From positions 40,732 to 104,731 of the forward strand of contig NZ_JADOEQ010000017.1 of the NCBI RefSeq assembly GCF_016745255.1: a stretch of 64,000 nt of DNA, written 5' to 3'. This DNA is from Enterococcus sp. BWR-S5. GTDB taxonomy: Bacteria; Bacillota; Bacilli; Lactobacillales; Enterococcaceae. The stretch's first letter is position 1, and every line of letters starts with the position of its first letter. The notes under the pieces are model-generated. The model made no database searches. It had not been told where the DNA came from and saw only the letters and a list, made by a program, of their open reading frames with translations. The translations under genes were made by a program, and so were the position numbers. Shown in pieces: positions 36,847 to 45,204 of this stretch.

Positions 36847-37131
36847 ATGCTTGGAAAACTGATTATTTCTTTGGTGAAATTTTATCAGAGATTTATTTCA
36901 CCGGCACTTGGACAAAGATGTCGGTACCATCCTACCTGCTCCCAGTATATGATGGACGCGGTCCAGACCCATGGTGGAGTAAAGGGCGGCTTGATGGGAA
37001 TCGGGAGAATTTTACGGTGCCATCCCTTTGTAAAGGGTGGAATTGACTATGTTCCGCTAAAGTTCAGCTTGCGAAGAAATCCAGATGAAGAATATCACGG
37101 ACCTTATAATTATCGGAGACATAAAAAATAG
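36847..37131 (+). CDS. yidD: Membrane protein insertion efficiency factor YidD
   Basis: This 94-residue protein of the YidD family assists YidC/Sec-dependent insertion of membrane proteins. The family core is clear: [24 protein letters not shown], then [19 protein letters not shown] (the two parts are separated by a short helix), with three conserved Cys. An amphipathic N-terminal helix should attach it to the membrane. The start at 36847 has GGAG nine bases upstream; the longer frame from 36787 has no site. The C-terminal tail overlaps the region before the ROK gene, with 19 bp between them. Confidence 0.93.
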   Translation: MLGKLIISLVKFYQRFISPALGQRCRYHPTCSQYMMDAVQTHGGVKGGLMGIGRILRCHPFVKGGIDYVPLKFSLRRNPDEEYHGPYNYRRHKK

Positions 37132-37150
37132 ACATAAAAGGCGGAGTATT

Positions 37151-38020
37151 ATGGCGATTTTAGCATTTGATTTAGGCGGTTCAGCAGTAAAGTACGGTGT
37201 TTGGGAGAAAAATGAGCTACATGGAACAGGAAAATTTCCTACACCGAAAACGTGGGAAGAAATGAAAAAAGCATTATTAGAGACAAAAATGAATGTGCCA
37301 TTTTCTATAGAAGGTATTGCATTCAGTGCACCTGGTGTAGTCGATGAAAGGAAACGCCAAATTTTAGGGATATCAGCAATTCCTTATATTCATCATTTTG
37401 ATATTTATGATGAGCTGGAAAACCTTTTTCAACTGCCTGTAACGATTGAAAATGACGCGAATTGTGCAGGAATGGCTGAAATTTACGAAGGGGCAGCGAA
37501 AGGAAAACAAGAGGTTGCTTTTGTCGTGATTGGAACAGGTATTGGTGGCGCTGTATTCCATAAAGGCGAAATTGTTAAGGGCGCACATCTTTACGGTGGC
37601 GAGTTTGGCTTGATGTTTTTGAATGATGGAAAAACCTTCAGTTCTCTTGGAACAGCTGTACATATGGCTTGGCGCTATTGTGATCGAAAAGGTGTTGAAA
37701 GAGAAACTTTTTCAGGGGAAGATGTCTTTATGCTGGCAAATCAAGGTGATGTACTGGCGACAGAAGAAGTAGAAAACTTCTATGAATATCTGACGCAAGG
37801 TCTATTCAGTATCCAATTTTCATTAGATCCGCAGGTAATTGTTCTTGGTGGTGGTGTATCTGCGAAAGAAGGGCTGTTGGAAGAAATCAATCAGCGGATG
37901 GAGAAAAAATTGAAGCAATTTGACTTGAAGGATTTTGTCCCTGAGATTGTTATTTGTGAGTATCGAAATGATGCAAATTTAGTTGGCGCGGCAGCCAACT
38001 TCATCGCCCATAAACAATAA
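37151..38020 (+). CDS. ROK-family sugar kinase
   Basis: This 289-residue ROK protein has the ATP-binding motif AFDLGGSAVKYGV at the N-terminus, GTGIGGAVFHKGEIVKGAH in the middle and a C-terminal glycine-rich VIVLGGGVSA. The usual ROK zinc cluster (Cys-x-Cys-Gly-x-x-Gly-Cys) is absent; the equivalent place reads GGEFGLMF. This occurs in a subset of Firmicutes ROK kinases, including beta-glucoside kinase relatives. The substrate is a hexose or glucoside but cannot be fixed. No helix-turn-helix is present, so it is a kinase rather than a repressor. The ATG at 37151 has GGAG close upstream; the longer frame would start inside yidD. Confidence 0.85.
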   Translation: MAILAFDLGGSAVKYGVWEKNELHGTGKFPTPKTWEEMKKALLETKMNVPFSIEGIAFSAPGVVDERKRQILGISAIPYIHHFDIYDELENLFQLPVTIENDANCAGMAEIYEGAAKGKQEVAFVVIGTGIGGAVFHKGEIVKGAHLYGGEFGLMFLNDGKTFSSLGTAVHMAWRYCDRKGVERETFSGEDVFMLANQGDVLATEEVENFYEYLTQGLFSIQFSLDPQVIVLGGGVSAKEGLLEEINQRMEKKLKQFDLKDFVPEIVICEYRNDANLVGAAANFIAHKQ

Positions 38021-38038
38021 ATGGAAAACCTTACAAAA

Positions 38039-38078
38039 AAGAGGACTAAAATCAGAAAATTTTAGTCCTCTTTTTTTG
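38039..38078 (+). terminator. Intrinsic terminator after the ROK gene
   Basis: AAGAGGACTAAAAT (38039-38052) pairs with ATTTTAGTCCTCTT (38059-38072), followed by a run of T to 38077. Confidence 0.95.
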
Positions 38079-38236
38079 TTTCTCTGAATGAAATAAAAAA
38101 GTGTGTCAGGAATATAAAAAGGAAAAAAACTTTAATTATTATTAAAGTCAAAAAAATTTAGCCAGCTCAGTCAATTTTTTCGCTCTATTTGTAACGATAA
38201 ATTGATCATAATAAACTGATTGTTTTGAATTATAGA

Positions 38237-38251
38237 AATTTTCTGAAAATT
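38237..38251 (+). promoter_or_regulatory. Perfect CodY box before livJ
   Basis: AATTTTCTGAAAATT matches the CodY consensus AATTTTCWGAAAATT at all 15 positions. It ends two bases before the -35 hexamer of the liv promoter. CodY binds when branched-chain amino acids are plentiful, so the transporter should be repressed in rich medium. The match is direct observation; the regulation is inferred from known CodY biology. Confidence 0.85.
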
Positions 38252-38253
38252 CA

Positions 38254-38282
38254 TTGACAAGAATCCCCTTTTTTATTATATT
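38254..38282 (+). promoter_or_regulatory. Promoter of the liv operon
   Basis: Consensus TTGACA (38254-38259), a 17-bp spacer, and TATATT (38277-38282). This strong sigma-A promoter lies next to the CodY box. Confidence 0.8.
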
Positions 38283-38332
38283 TGTATACATACTATTTTA
38301 GTATTTTGTAAAGAGAATGAGGGGGTAATTTG

Positions 38333-39502
38333 ATGAAAAGATTTAGTTATTTATTTGCCAGTTTGTTCTTACTAGCAGCATGTGGACCAACTGCAACAAG
38401 TGGTGGAGGATCAGATGCTGGGAATAAGACTGAAGGCGATACAATCAAAATTGGTATGAATATGGAGCTTTCCGGAAGTGTATCAGCATACGGGAATGCT
38501 GAAAAAGAAGGAATTGAACTGGCTGTTGAGGAAATCAATGAAGCTGGTGGTGTCTTAGGGAAGAAATTAGAATTGATATCTAAGGATAACAAATCTGAAA
38601 ATAGTGAGGCAGCTTCCGTTGCTTCGAACCTGACAAATGAGGATAAAGTAGTAGCTGTGATTGGACCGGCAACATCTGGTGCAACAAAAGCAACGATTCC
38701 TAATATGACAAAAGCCGGTGTACCGTTGATTACACCATCCGGTACGGATGACAGTATCACCGTTGCAAACGATAAGGTACAGGAGTACGTGTTTAGAGCA
38801 TGTTTCCAAGATACCTTCCAAGGGGTTATCCTAGCGAACTTTGCTCAAGACAATCTGAAAGCAGAAAAAGTGGTCATTCTTGGTGATAAATCAAGTGATT
38901 ACGCAATCGGGCTTGCGGATTCCTTCAAGGATACGTACAAAGGTGAAATCGTTAAGGAAGAAAACTTTACTGCAGGAGACAAGGATTTCCAAGCATTATT
39001 GACGAAAATCAAAGGATTGGACTACGATGTCATCTATGTTCCGGGATACTATACTGAAGCAGGCTTAATTATTAAGCAAGCAAGAGAAATGGGTATCGAC
39101 AAACCAATTATTGGTGCAGATGGCTTTGGTGATGAGAAGTTGGTTGAAATCGCAGGCGCTCAAAACGTAAGTGATGTCTATTACACGGGGCACTTCTCAG
39201 AGAAAGCACCGGCAACAGATAAAGTAGAACCATTCGTTGCAGCATTTAAAGAAAAATATGGCAAACAGCCGTCCGCTTTCAATGCATTGGCTTATGATTC
39301 TGTCTACATGCTGAAACAAGCAATTGAAGATCAAGACTCTGCTGATTCAGCAAGTATTACAAAAGGCTTAGCTGAGTTGAAGGATTTTGAAGGTGTTACT
39401 GGTGTAATGACAATGGATAAAGACCATAACCCAGAAAAATCAGCAGTAGTATTGGGACTGACTGAAGGAAAAGAAACTTCAGCAGAACCTGTTAACCCTT
39501 AA
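38333..39502 (+). CDS. livJ: Branched-chain amino acid-binding lipoprotein LivJ
   Basis: This 389-residue substrate-binding protein belongs to a branched-chain amino acid ABC importer. A lipoprotein signal with lipobox Leu-Ala-Ala-Cys puts the mature N-terminus at Cys18. A Gly/Ser linker is followed by a periplasmic-binding-protein type 1 fold (IKIGMNMELSGSVSAYG, then VIGPATSGATKATIP), typical of Leu/Ile/Val or related amino acid binders. The ATG at 38333 has GAGGGGG seven bases upstream. A hairpin after the gene separates it from livH, so it is probably made in excess of the membrane subunits. Confidence 0.93.
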   Translation: MKRFSYLFASLFLLAACGPTATSGGGSDAGNKTEGDTIKIGMNMELSGSVSAYGNAEKEGIELAVEEINEAGGVLGKKLELISKDNKSENSEAASVASNLTNEDKVVAVIGPATSGATKATIPNMTKAGVPLITPSGTDDSITVANDKVQEYVFRACFQDTFQGVILANFAQDNLKAEKVVILGDKSSDYAIGLADSFKDTYKGEIVKEENFTAGDKDFQALLTKIKGLDYDVIYVPGYYTEAGLIIKQAREMGIDKPIIGADGFGDEKLVEIAGAQNVSDVYYTGHFSEKAPATDKVEPFVAAFKEKYGKQPSAFNALAYDSVYMLKQAIEDQDSADSASITKGLAELKDFEGVTGVMTMDKDHNPEKSAVVLGLTEGKETSAEPVNP

Positions 39503-39521
39503 TAAAAGAATTTTGAGAATG

Positions 39522-39563
39522 AAAATGGCTGGGACCAACAATGATTTCAGCCATTTTACTTTT
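39522..39563 (+). terminator. Hairpin between livJ and livH, probable partial terminator
   Basis: AAAATGGCTG (39522-39531) pairs with CAGCCATTTT (39548-39557), followed by ACTTTTTT. In ABC operons such a site typically lowers expression of the permease genes relative to the binding protein. The loop contains GGGACCAAC, related to other hairpins in the window. Confidence 0.75.
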
Positions 39564-39773
39564 TTACTTAATGAATAAACTGCAGGATAGAAGCGAGAAT
39601 GTCTTTGGGATTCTGCCTTTAAGATAGAATGTACCTCTTATACTACACAGTTTTTCATACATAAAACAAAACTTCTTAAGTTGACAGAGGTCACTAAAGA
39701 AAAGAATCGGTAGTTGGTGCAGTCTGTCTGAACCTCTTTTATTCTCAACAAATACAAATTGGATGTGATGAAA

Positions 39774-40652
39774 ATGGAAATGTTTATCCAGCAGTTAATA
39801 AATGGGCTGTTTCTAGGGAGCATCTACGCTCTTTTGGCCTTGGGCTATACAATGGTATACGGCATTATAAAACTAATCAACTTTGCCCATGGAGAAGTGT
39901 ACATGCTTGGTGCATTCATGGGATACTTTTTTATTAATAATTTCAAGCTCGGCTTTTTTCCGGCACTTATTCTTTCGATGGCCTGTGCAGCAGTCATCGG
40001 TGTGGTTATTGAGTTTCTAGCGTATCGTCCTTTGAGAAAATCAACAAGAATTGCTGCGTTGATTACCGCAATCGGCGTATCCTTCCTTTTGCAGAATGTC
40101 ATGATTCAGATGGTTAAGTCTGATCCCAGAGCATTCCCGCAAGCAATCAAGCTGCAAACTTACAAGTTTGGTTTTATTGAAGTGTCGAATATTCAGTTGA
40201 TTATTCTGTTTGTTTCTTTATTCTTGATGATTTTACTACAGGTGATTGTTAAAAAGAGCAAGATGGGGAAAGCCATGCGTGCAGTAAGTGTGGATGCAGA
40301 TGCCGCTCAATTGATGGGAATCAATGTGAATCGGACCATCTCTTTTACTTTTGCTTTAGGCTCAGCTTTAGCGGCAGCGGCCGGGATGCTGATTGGTTTG
40401 TATTATAACTCCATTGATCCGATGATGGGTGTTGTTCCAGGGTTGAAGTCGTTTGTAGCGGCAGTTGTCGGAGGAATCGGAATTATTCCGGGAGCGGCGA
40501 TTGGCGGTTTCGTGATTGGGCTGCTTGAAACGGCAGCTGTAGCACTGGGCTTTTCTGATTATAAGGATGCAGTCGTTTATGCTTTGTTGATTGTTATCCT
40601 GTTAATTCGTCCGGCGGGTATCCTCGGGAAGAACATCAAAGAGAAAGTGTAG
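39774..40652 (+). CDS. livH: Branched-chain amino acid permease LivH
   Basis: This 292-residue inner permease of the LivHMGF importer has about eight helices. The family signature ALGYTMVYGIIKLINFAHG lies near residue 20-40, and the EAA-like cytoplasmic loop near residue 165-190 reads MRAVSVDADAAQLMGINVNR. The ATG at 39774 is chosen because GGATGTG lies six to seven bases upstream; the in-frame ATG at 39768 and TTG at 39759 are less well placed. The 270-bp gap after livJ may also contain a second promoter, but none is convincing. Confidence 0.93.
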   Translation: MEMFIQQLINGLFLGSIYALLALGYTMVYGIIKLINFAHGEVYMLGAFMGYFFINNFKLGFFPALILSMACAAVIGVVIEFLAYRPLRKSTRIAALITAIGVSFLLQNVMIQMVKSDPRAFPQAIKLQTYKFGFIEVSNIQLIILFVSLFLMILLQVIVKKSKMGKAMRAVSVDADAAQLMGINVNRTISFTFALGSALAAAAGMLIGLYYNSIDPMMGVVPGLKSFVAAVVGGIGIIPGAAIGGFVIGLLETAAVALGFSDYKDAVVYALLIVILLIRPAGILGKNIKEKV

Positions 40653-40662
40653 GTGATGAGTC

Positions 40663-41631
40663 ATGAAGAAAAATATGAAATATAATCTGATTTGGTTGCT
40701 GATTGCTCTTGCTGTTTATGGTGTGATTTATGCAGCTTATATCATGGGTGCAGTAAACCTGTATACTGAAAATACACTTATCACAATTGGTATCAATATT
40801 ATTCTTGCTCTTGGCCTAAATTTAATCATCGGTTTTTCCGGTCAGTTTTCATTGGGGCATGCAGGATTTATGGCAATTGGCGCATACTCTACAGCTATCG
40901 TCTCTGTAAAGAATCCAACAATGGGTGGTTTTTTCAGTGGGCTGCTTTTAGGAATAGCGCTGTCTGGCTTCATTGCTTTGATTGTCGGTATTCCGACGTT
41001 ACGTCTTAAAGGAGATTATCTGGCAATTGCTACTCTAGGTGTTTCGGAAATTATTCGAATTGTTATCATCAATATGAGAGATGTCACCAATGGACCAGCT
41101 GGGATATTTGGTATTCCGCCATTTGTTAACTGGTCAATGGTCTTTGGCTTTGTTGTTATTACTATATTGATTGTTGTCAACTATATTCACAGTGGTTCAG
41201 GAAGAGCAACCATGGCGATTCGTGAAGATGAAATTGCAGCTGAATCAATGGGGGTTAATACGACAAAATATAAAGTATTGGCCTTTGTGATTGGTGCGAT
41301 GACTGCTAGTGTAGCAGGTGGTTTATATGGAAGTTATATTCAAACAATTGCACCAAAGGATTTTGGTTTCATGAAGTCCATTGATATTCTGATTATCGTT
41401 GTATTTGGAGGAATCGGCAGTGTGACAGGAACCGTGATTGCTGCGATTGCTTTAGGATTCATGAACATGTACCTGCAAAATTTTGGTGAGCTGCGAATGA
41501 TTATTTATGCGTTGGCTCTAATTATTATCATGATTTTTAAACCAGGCGGATTGCTTGGCACATGGGAATTTTCAGTGAAACGACTATTGAATAAAAAGGG
41601 GGATGACTCAAATGCCTCTATTGGAAGTTAA
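40663..41631 (+). CDS. livM: Branched-chain amino acid permease LivM
   Basis: This 322-residue second permease subunit has the LivM signature LGLNLIIGFSGQFSLGHAGFMAIGAY near residues 45-70 (given here as the region), RLKGDYLAIATLGVSEIIRI, and the loop MAIREDEIAAESMGVN that contacts the ATPases. It pairs with LivH to form the channel for Leu, Ile and Val. It starts 10 bp after livH and overlaps livG by 20 bases, so translation is coupled. Confidence 0.93.
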   Translation: MKKNMKYNLIWLLIALAVYGVIYAAYIMGAVNLYTENTLITIGINIILALGLNLIIGFSGQFSLGHAGFMAIGAYSTAIVSVKNPTMGGFFSGLLLGIALSGFIALIVGIPTLRLKGDYLAIATLGVSEIIRIVIINMRDVTNGPAGIFGIPPFVNWSMVFGFVVITILIVVNYIHSGSGRATMAIREDEIAAESMGVNTTKYKVLAFVIGAMTASVAGGLYGSYIQTIAPKDFGFMKSIDILIIVVFGGIGSVTGTVIAAIALGFMNMYLQNFGELRMIIYALALIIIMIFKPGGLLGTWEFSVKRLLNKKGDDSNASIGS

Positions 41632-42388
41632 AAGCTTAACAAAAAACTTTGGTGGTCTCGCTGCCGTATCAAATGTCAACCTGAGCTTAGAAGCAAATGA
41701 GCTGATTGGGTTAATCGGACCAAACGGAGCCGGAAAAACAACTCTGTTTAATCTGTTGACAGGGGTTTATGAACCAAGTGAAGGAACGGTCGATTTAGAG
41801 GTTCTAGGCAAACGCCAGACCTTGAATGGAATGAAGCCTTATAAAATCGCGGATATGGGACTTAGCAGAACCTTTCAGAACATTCGCTTGTTCAAGGATC
41901 TTTCAGTGATGGACAATGTACTGATTGCAATGAACAGCAAAAACAAGGAAGGAATCTTTTCCAGCATTTTACGTTTGCCGGGATTTTATAAAAAGGAAGA
42001 AGCACTACGCAAGAAGGTGATGGAGCTATTGGCAATCTTTGGATTGGAAGCGAAGTCTGAACATCTTGCAAAGAATCTGCCATATGGAGAACAACGCCGA
42101 TTGGAAATTGTACGAGCGTTAGCGACAGAACCTAAAGTTCTATTCCTTGATGAGCCGGCTGCTGGAATGAATCCGCAGGAAACCGCTGATTTAACTGAGC
42201 TGATTAGAAAAATCCAAAAAGAGTTTCAAATCACAATTCTCTTAATTGAACACGATATGAGTCTGGTGATGGAGGTCTGTCAGCGAATCTACGTCTTAGA
42301 GTATGGACGTGTCATTGCGGAAGGCGAACCGGAAGAAATCAGAAATAATCCAAAAGTTATTGAAGCCTATCTGGGAGGTGAGCTGTGA
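41612..42388 (+). CDS. livG: Branched-chain amino acid ABC ATPase LivG
   Basis: This 258-residue ABC ATPase has Walker A GPNGAGKTT (~35-43), a signature region NLPYGEQRRLEI, Walker B VLFLDEPAAGMNP and the switch His in LIEHDMSL. The LivG-type DMGLSRTFQN segment is present. The ATG at 41612 lies nine bases after AAGGGGG; the in-frame ATG at 41603 touches that site and is less likely. It overlaps livM upstream and livF downstream. Confidence 0.93.
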   Translation: MPLLEVKSLTKNFGGLAAVSNVNLSLEANELIGLIGPNGAGKTTLFNLLTGVYEPSEGTVDLEVLGKRQTLNGMKPYKIADMGLSRTFQNIRLFKDLSVMDNVLIAMNSKNKEGIFSSILRLPGFYKKEEALRKKVMELLAIFGLEAKSEHLAKNLPYGEQRRLEIVRALATEPKVLFLDEPAAGMNPQETADLTELIRKIQKEFQITILLIEHDMSLVMEVCQRIYVLEYGRVIAEGEPEEIRNNPKVIEAYLGGEL

Positions 42389-43089
42389 TGTTGAAAATCG
42401 AAAATCTATCGGTACATTATGGCATGATTCAGGCAGTAAGAGATGTCAGCTTTCATGTTGAGCAAGGAGAAATTGTGTCGTTGATTGGTGCGAATGGTGC
42501 CGGCAAGACAACTATTTTGAGAACAATTTCCGGCTTGAATCGCTCCTCAGGTGGTACAATAACCTTTGAGGGAAATGAAATTCAAAAGACATTGCCGCAG
42601 AAAATTGTAGCGTCCGGCCTATGTCAGGTTCCGGAAGGACGCCACGTGTTTTCAGGATTGACTGTACAGGAAAACTTGGAAATGGGTGCTTTTCTGCGAA
42701 AGGATAAGGAATTCAAAAAGGAGTATGACATGATTTTTGAACGCTTTCCTATCCTAAAGGAACGTAAGAATCAAGACGCAGCAACATTATCCGGAGGCGA
42801 GCAGCAAATGCTGGCGATGGGCAGAGCCTTGATGTCGAAGCCTAAGCTGCTGCTCCTTGATGAGCCATCTATGGGACTGGCACCAATTTTTATTCAGGAG
42901 ATATTCAATATCATTCAAGAAATCAATAAGCAGGGGACAACAATTTTACTTATTGAACAAAATGCCAAAATGGCGTTATCTATCGCTGATCGCGGTTATG
43001 TTTTAGAGACAGGTAGCATCGTTCTTAGTGGGACAGGAAAAGACCTGATAGATGATGAAGAAGTGAAAAAAGCATATTTGGGAGGCTAG
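42388..43089 (+). CDS. livF: Branched-chain amino acid ABC ATPase LivF
   Basis: This 233-residue second ATPase of the importer has Walker A GANGAGKTT (~35-43), signature LSGGEQQMLAMGRALM, Walker B LLLLDEPSMGLAP, and switch region LLIEQNAKMAL, where Gln takes the usual switch-His neighbour position as in other LivF proteins. The ATG shares one base with the livG stop (TGATG), and GGGAGGTGA upstream fits this start better than the GTG at 42385. Three bases after its stop comes the CBS/ACT gene. Confidence 0.93.
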   Translation: MLKIENLSVHYGMIQAVRDVSFHVEQGEIVSLIGANGAGKTTILRTISGLNRSSGGTITFEGNEIQKTLPQKIVASGLCQVPEGRHVFSGLTVQENLEMGAFLRKDKEFKKEYDMIFERFPILKERKNQDAATLSGGEQQMLAMGRALMSKPKLLLLDEPSMGLAPIFIQEIFNIIQEINKQGTTILLIEQNAKMALSIADRGYVLETGSIVLSGTGKDLIDDEEVKKAYLGG

Positions 43090-43092
43090 GAA

Positions 43093-43749
43093 ATGAGTAT
43101 AAGAGATTTTATGACGAAGAATCTGATTGTTGTACAGCCTGAGATAAAAATTTTCGATGCGGTAGATTTGATGAAGAAAAACGATATTCATCGACTGCCG
43201 GTTGTAAAGGATGATCGCTTGGTGGGACTTTTGACAGAAGGTACGATTCAAGCAGCAATGCCATCTCAAGCAACAAGCTTAAGTGTTTATGAAGTGAACT
43301 ATCTTTTGAATAAAACGACAGCAGCAGATATAATGATAAGAGATGTACAAACAATCGACCCGGATTCATTATTAGAAGATGGTATCTACAAAATGAGACA
43401 AAATAATGTCGGTGTTTTGCCGGTTGTTGACAATCGTGATGAGCTGATCGGGATTATCACAAACAATGACATTTTTGATGCCTTCCTTAAGATTACCGGC
43501 TATAACGACGGTGGAACACGAGTTCAGTTGCGTATTCCTGAGGATCATAAAGGGATTTTGGCAGCAATCACTCAGCTGTTGGCTGAAAATGACTACAGTA
43601 TTCTGACGGTAGTTGTTAATCGCAAAGAGTTGGAAACAATCATTGAGTTGCAGATTGAAAGCCGAGAGGCAGAGAAGATTCGTCAAACACTGACAGCTGC
43701 CGGCTATGATATTTTGGAAGCCACATTAGTAACAAAGAGGGAAAGTTAG
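43093..43749 (+). CDS. CBS-pair and ACT-domain protein (AcuB-like)
   Basis: This 218-residue cytoplasmic protein has two CBS motifs (~1-60 and ~75-135; IHRLPVVKDDRLVGLLTE and GVLPVVDNRDELIGIITN), which together bind adenine nucleotides, and a C-terminal ACT domain (~140-215), a common amino acid sensor. It is the last gene of the liv operon, three bases after livF. A role in sensing branched-chain amino acids or energy state and tuning the transporter or its pathway is likely from domains and context. The Bacillus name AcuB refers to acetoin use, which nothing here supports. Confidence 0.85.
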   Translation: MSIRDFMTKNLIVVQPEIKIFDAVDLMKKNDIHRLPVVKDDRLVGLLTEGTIQAAMPSQATSLSVYEVNYLLNKTTAADIMIRDVQTIDPDSLLEDGIYKMRQNNVGVLPVVDNRDELIGIITNNDIFDAFLKITGYNDGGTRVQLRIPEDHKGILAAITQLLAENDYSILTVVVNRKELETIIELQIESREAEKIRQTLTAAGYDILEATLVTKRES

Positions 43750-43922
43750 GCGATTTTTAGGGAAATATAGGCGAAATGATTTGACTATTAAATGTGGGTA
43801 TGATAATTTTGAAGATGGGATATTGTTTACCTGTTGTTAATTTGAAAACGTATAATTTATTTTACGCTGCTATTTTGGCAGTTCAAAATTAATTATAAAT
43901 TTTAGAAGATAGGAGGATACTA

Positions 43923-44501
43923 ATGAAAAAAATCTTAGGGATCATTATTGCAGTTGTAGCTGTTATTGGGTTGGCTATGCCGGCTTCAGCAGATGGCGCG
44001 ATTGCAGCTAATGAGCAAAAGATTCTTGATGAATTGAATGCAGGTGCAACGATTGGTGGTAAGAAATTTTATTTCGACGCTGCTGAAATCAACGCATCTG
44101 AAAACCATCTGAAACGTGTTGCATTAACTGATGCACAAGTGGAAGAAGCACTGAAAAATATCCGTGCTGCTGTTGCGCTGGTTGGTTCACAGGATGTTGA
44201 TACAACAAACGCAACAACTCTGGGAGACGCGTTACGCTTACTTCCAACAAGCGTTGTCGATCAGCTGAAAAACTACGTGGTTGCTGCTGGAAATGCAGTA
44301 GGTGTGAAAATCACTTTTGGTAGCGGTGGATCATACACAGCAGTGTTGATTACTGATGCTAATGGTAACCAAGTATATCAGTCTGGAAACGCTGTGAAAA
44401 ACACAGGTGTTAATTATGCGTTGAGCGGAATCACTTTTGGTTCTTTACTGGCAGCTGCTGCAGGTGCGGCATTTGTAAGTAGAAAGCGTAAATTAGCTTA
44501 A
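43923..44501 (+). CDS. Small exported protein with atypical sorting signal
   Basis: This 192-residue protein has a signal peptide (~1-23, cleaved after Ala-Ser-Ala). The mature part (~24-155) is Ala/Asn/Val-rich with a helical half and a beta-rich Gly/Ser half. The C-terminus, after VKNTG at ~156-160, has a ~22-residue hydrophobic stretch and ends in SRKRKLA. This is the three-part layout of a sortase signal, but with VKNTG instead of LPXTG. The sortase gene starts two bases after its stop, so it is the probable dedicated substrate. It has a strong AGGAGG site. No domain is recognised. Confidence 0.75.
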   Translation: MKKILGIIIAVVAVIGLAMPASADGAIAANEQKILDELNAGATIGGKKFYFDAAEINASENHLKRVALTDAQVEEALKNIRAAVALVGSQDVDTTNATTLGDALRLLPTSVVDQLKNYVVAAGNAVGVKITFGSGGSYTAVLITDANGNQVYQSGNAVKNTGVNYALSGITFGSLLAAAAGAAFVSRKRKLA

Positions 44502-44502
44502 T

Positions 44503-45186
44503 ATGAAGAAATTCAAGAGGGTAGGGGCATTTATCTATATGCCTCTTCTCTTTATGCTTTTCGGCTATCTTATCATTTATATCATTGGTGCACCTGTCAT
44601 TAATTTTGCCTCATCGGCGGTTCAGCTTATCTTGCTGAATGACACGCCGTCTTTCGATACAAAAGCCAATAATTTATTTGCTGAAGCAAAGCAGGAAACA
44701 AAGGAAGAAGCGATCAATGAAGCGGGAAAAATTGCTTCCTCGACGATGGTTTATCCTGTTTCCGGTGATCAGTTTGGTCAAGTTGTGATTGAAAAAGTTG
44801 GGATTAATGAACCATTGTTTTATGGTGATAGCGAAGAAATCTTAAGTCTGGGTGCCGGACAATATATCGGCAGTATGATTCCCGGTGATCTCGGGACAAC
44901 GCTGATTGGCGGACATAACAGACCGTCGTTTGGCCAAATCTATTATTTAGAGCCCGGCGATCAGATAGTTATTAACACCCATTATGGCGACTACTCTTAT
45001 CAAGTAACGGAAAAGAAAGTATCCACAAAAAATGATCCGGTAATTAATGAAAGGCTTGGAGATAAATCGAAGCGCTCATTAATTTTATATACCTGTTATC
45101 CTTTAGATGCTATTGGTTGGGCAGATGATCGTGTTTTTGTATTTGCTGATTATGTTTCCGGTCCAATTATTGATGAAAGTATCTAG
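44503..45186 (+). CDS. Class D-like sortase
   Basis: This 227-residue membrane-anchored transpeptidase has one N-terminal transmembrane helix (~10-35) followed by a sortase beta-barrel. The catalytic His lies in LIGGHN, the Cys in LYTCYP and the Arg in DDRVFVF. The TCYP form and the overall size fit class D or the related small sortases. It almost touches the preceding gene (stop TAA 44499-44501, start 44503) with only a poor ribosome site, so it is probably translated by coupling. The neighbouring exported protein with a VKNTG signal is its likely substrate. It should be distinct from the housekeeping sortase A that handles the LPXTG proteins of this window. Confidence 0.88.
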   Translation: MKKFKRVGAFIYMPLLFMLFGYLIIYIIGAPVINFASSAVQLILLNDTPSFDTKANNLFAEAKQETKEEAINEAGKIASSTMVYPVSGDQFGQVVIEKVGINEPLFYGDSEEILSLGAGQYIGSMIPGDLGTTLIGGHNRPSFGQIYYLEPGDQIVINTHYGDYSYQVTEKKVSTKNDPVINERLGDKSKRSLILYTCYPLDAIGWADDRVFVFADYVSGPIIDESI

Positions 45187-45204
45187 TTAGGGGAGTATGA
45201 CTGA

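Noticed and set aside
39660..39760. Possible T-box or other riboswitch before livH
   Set aside because: An AGAGGT/ACCTCT pairing and a T-run exist, but no T-box core motif or specifier loop could be found.
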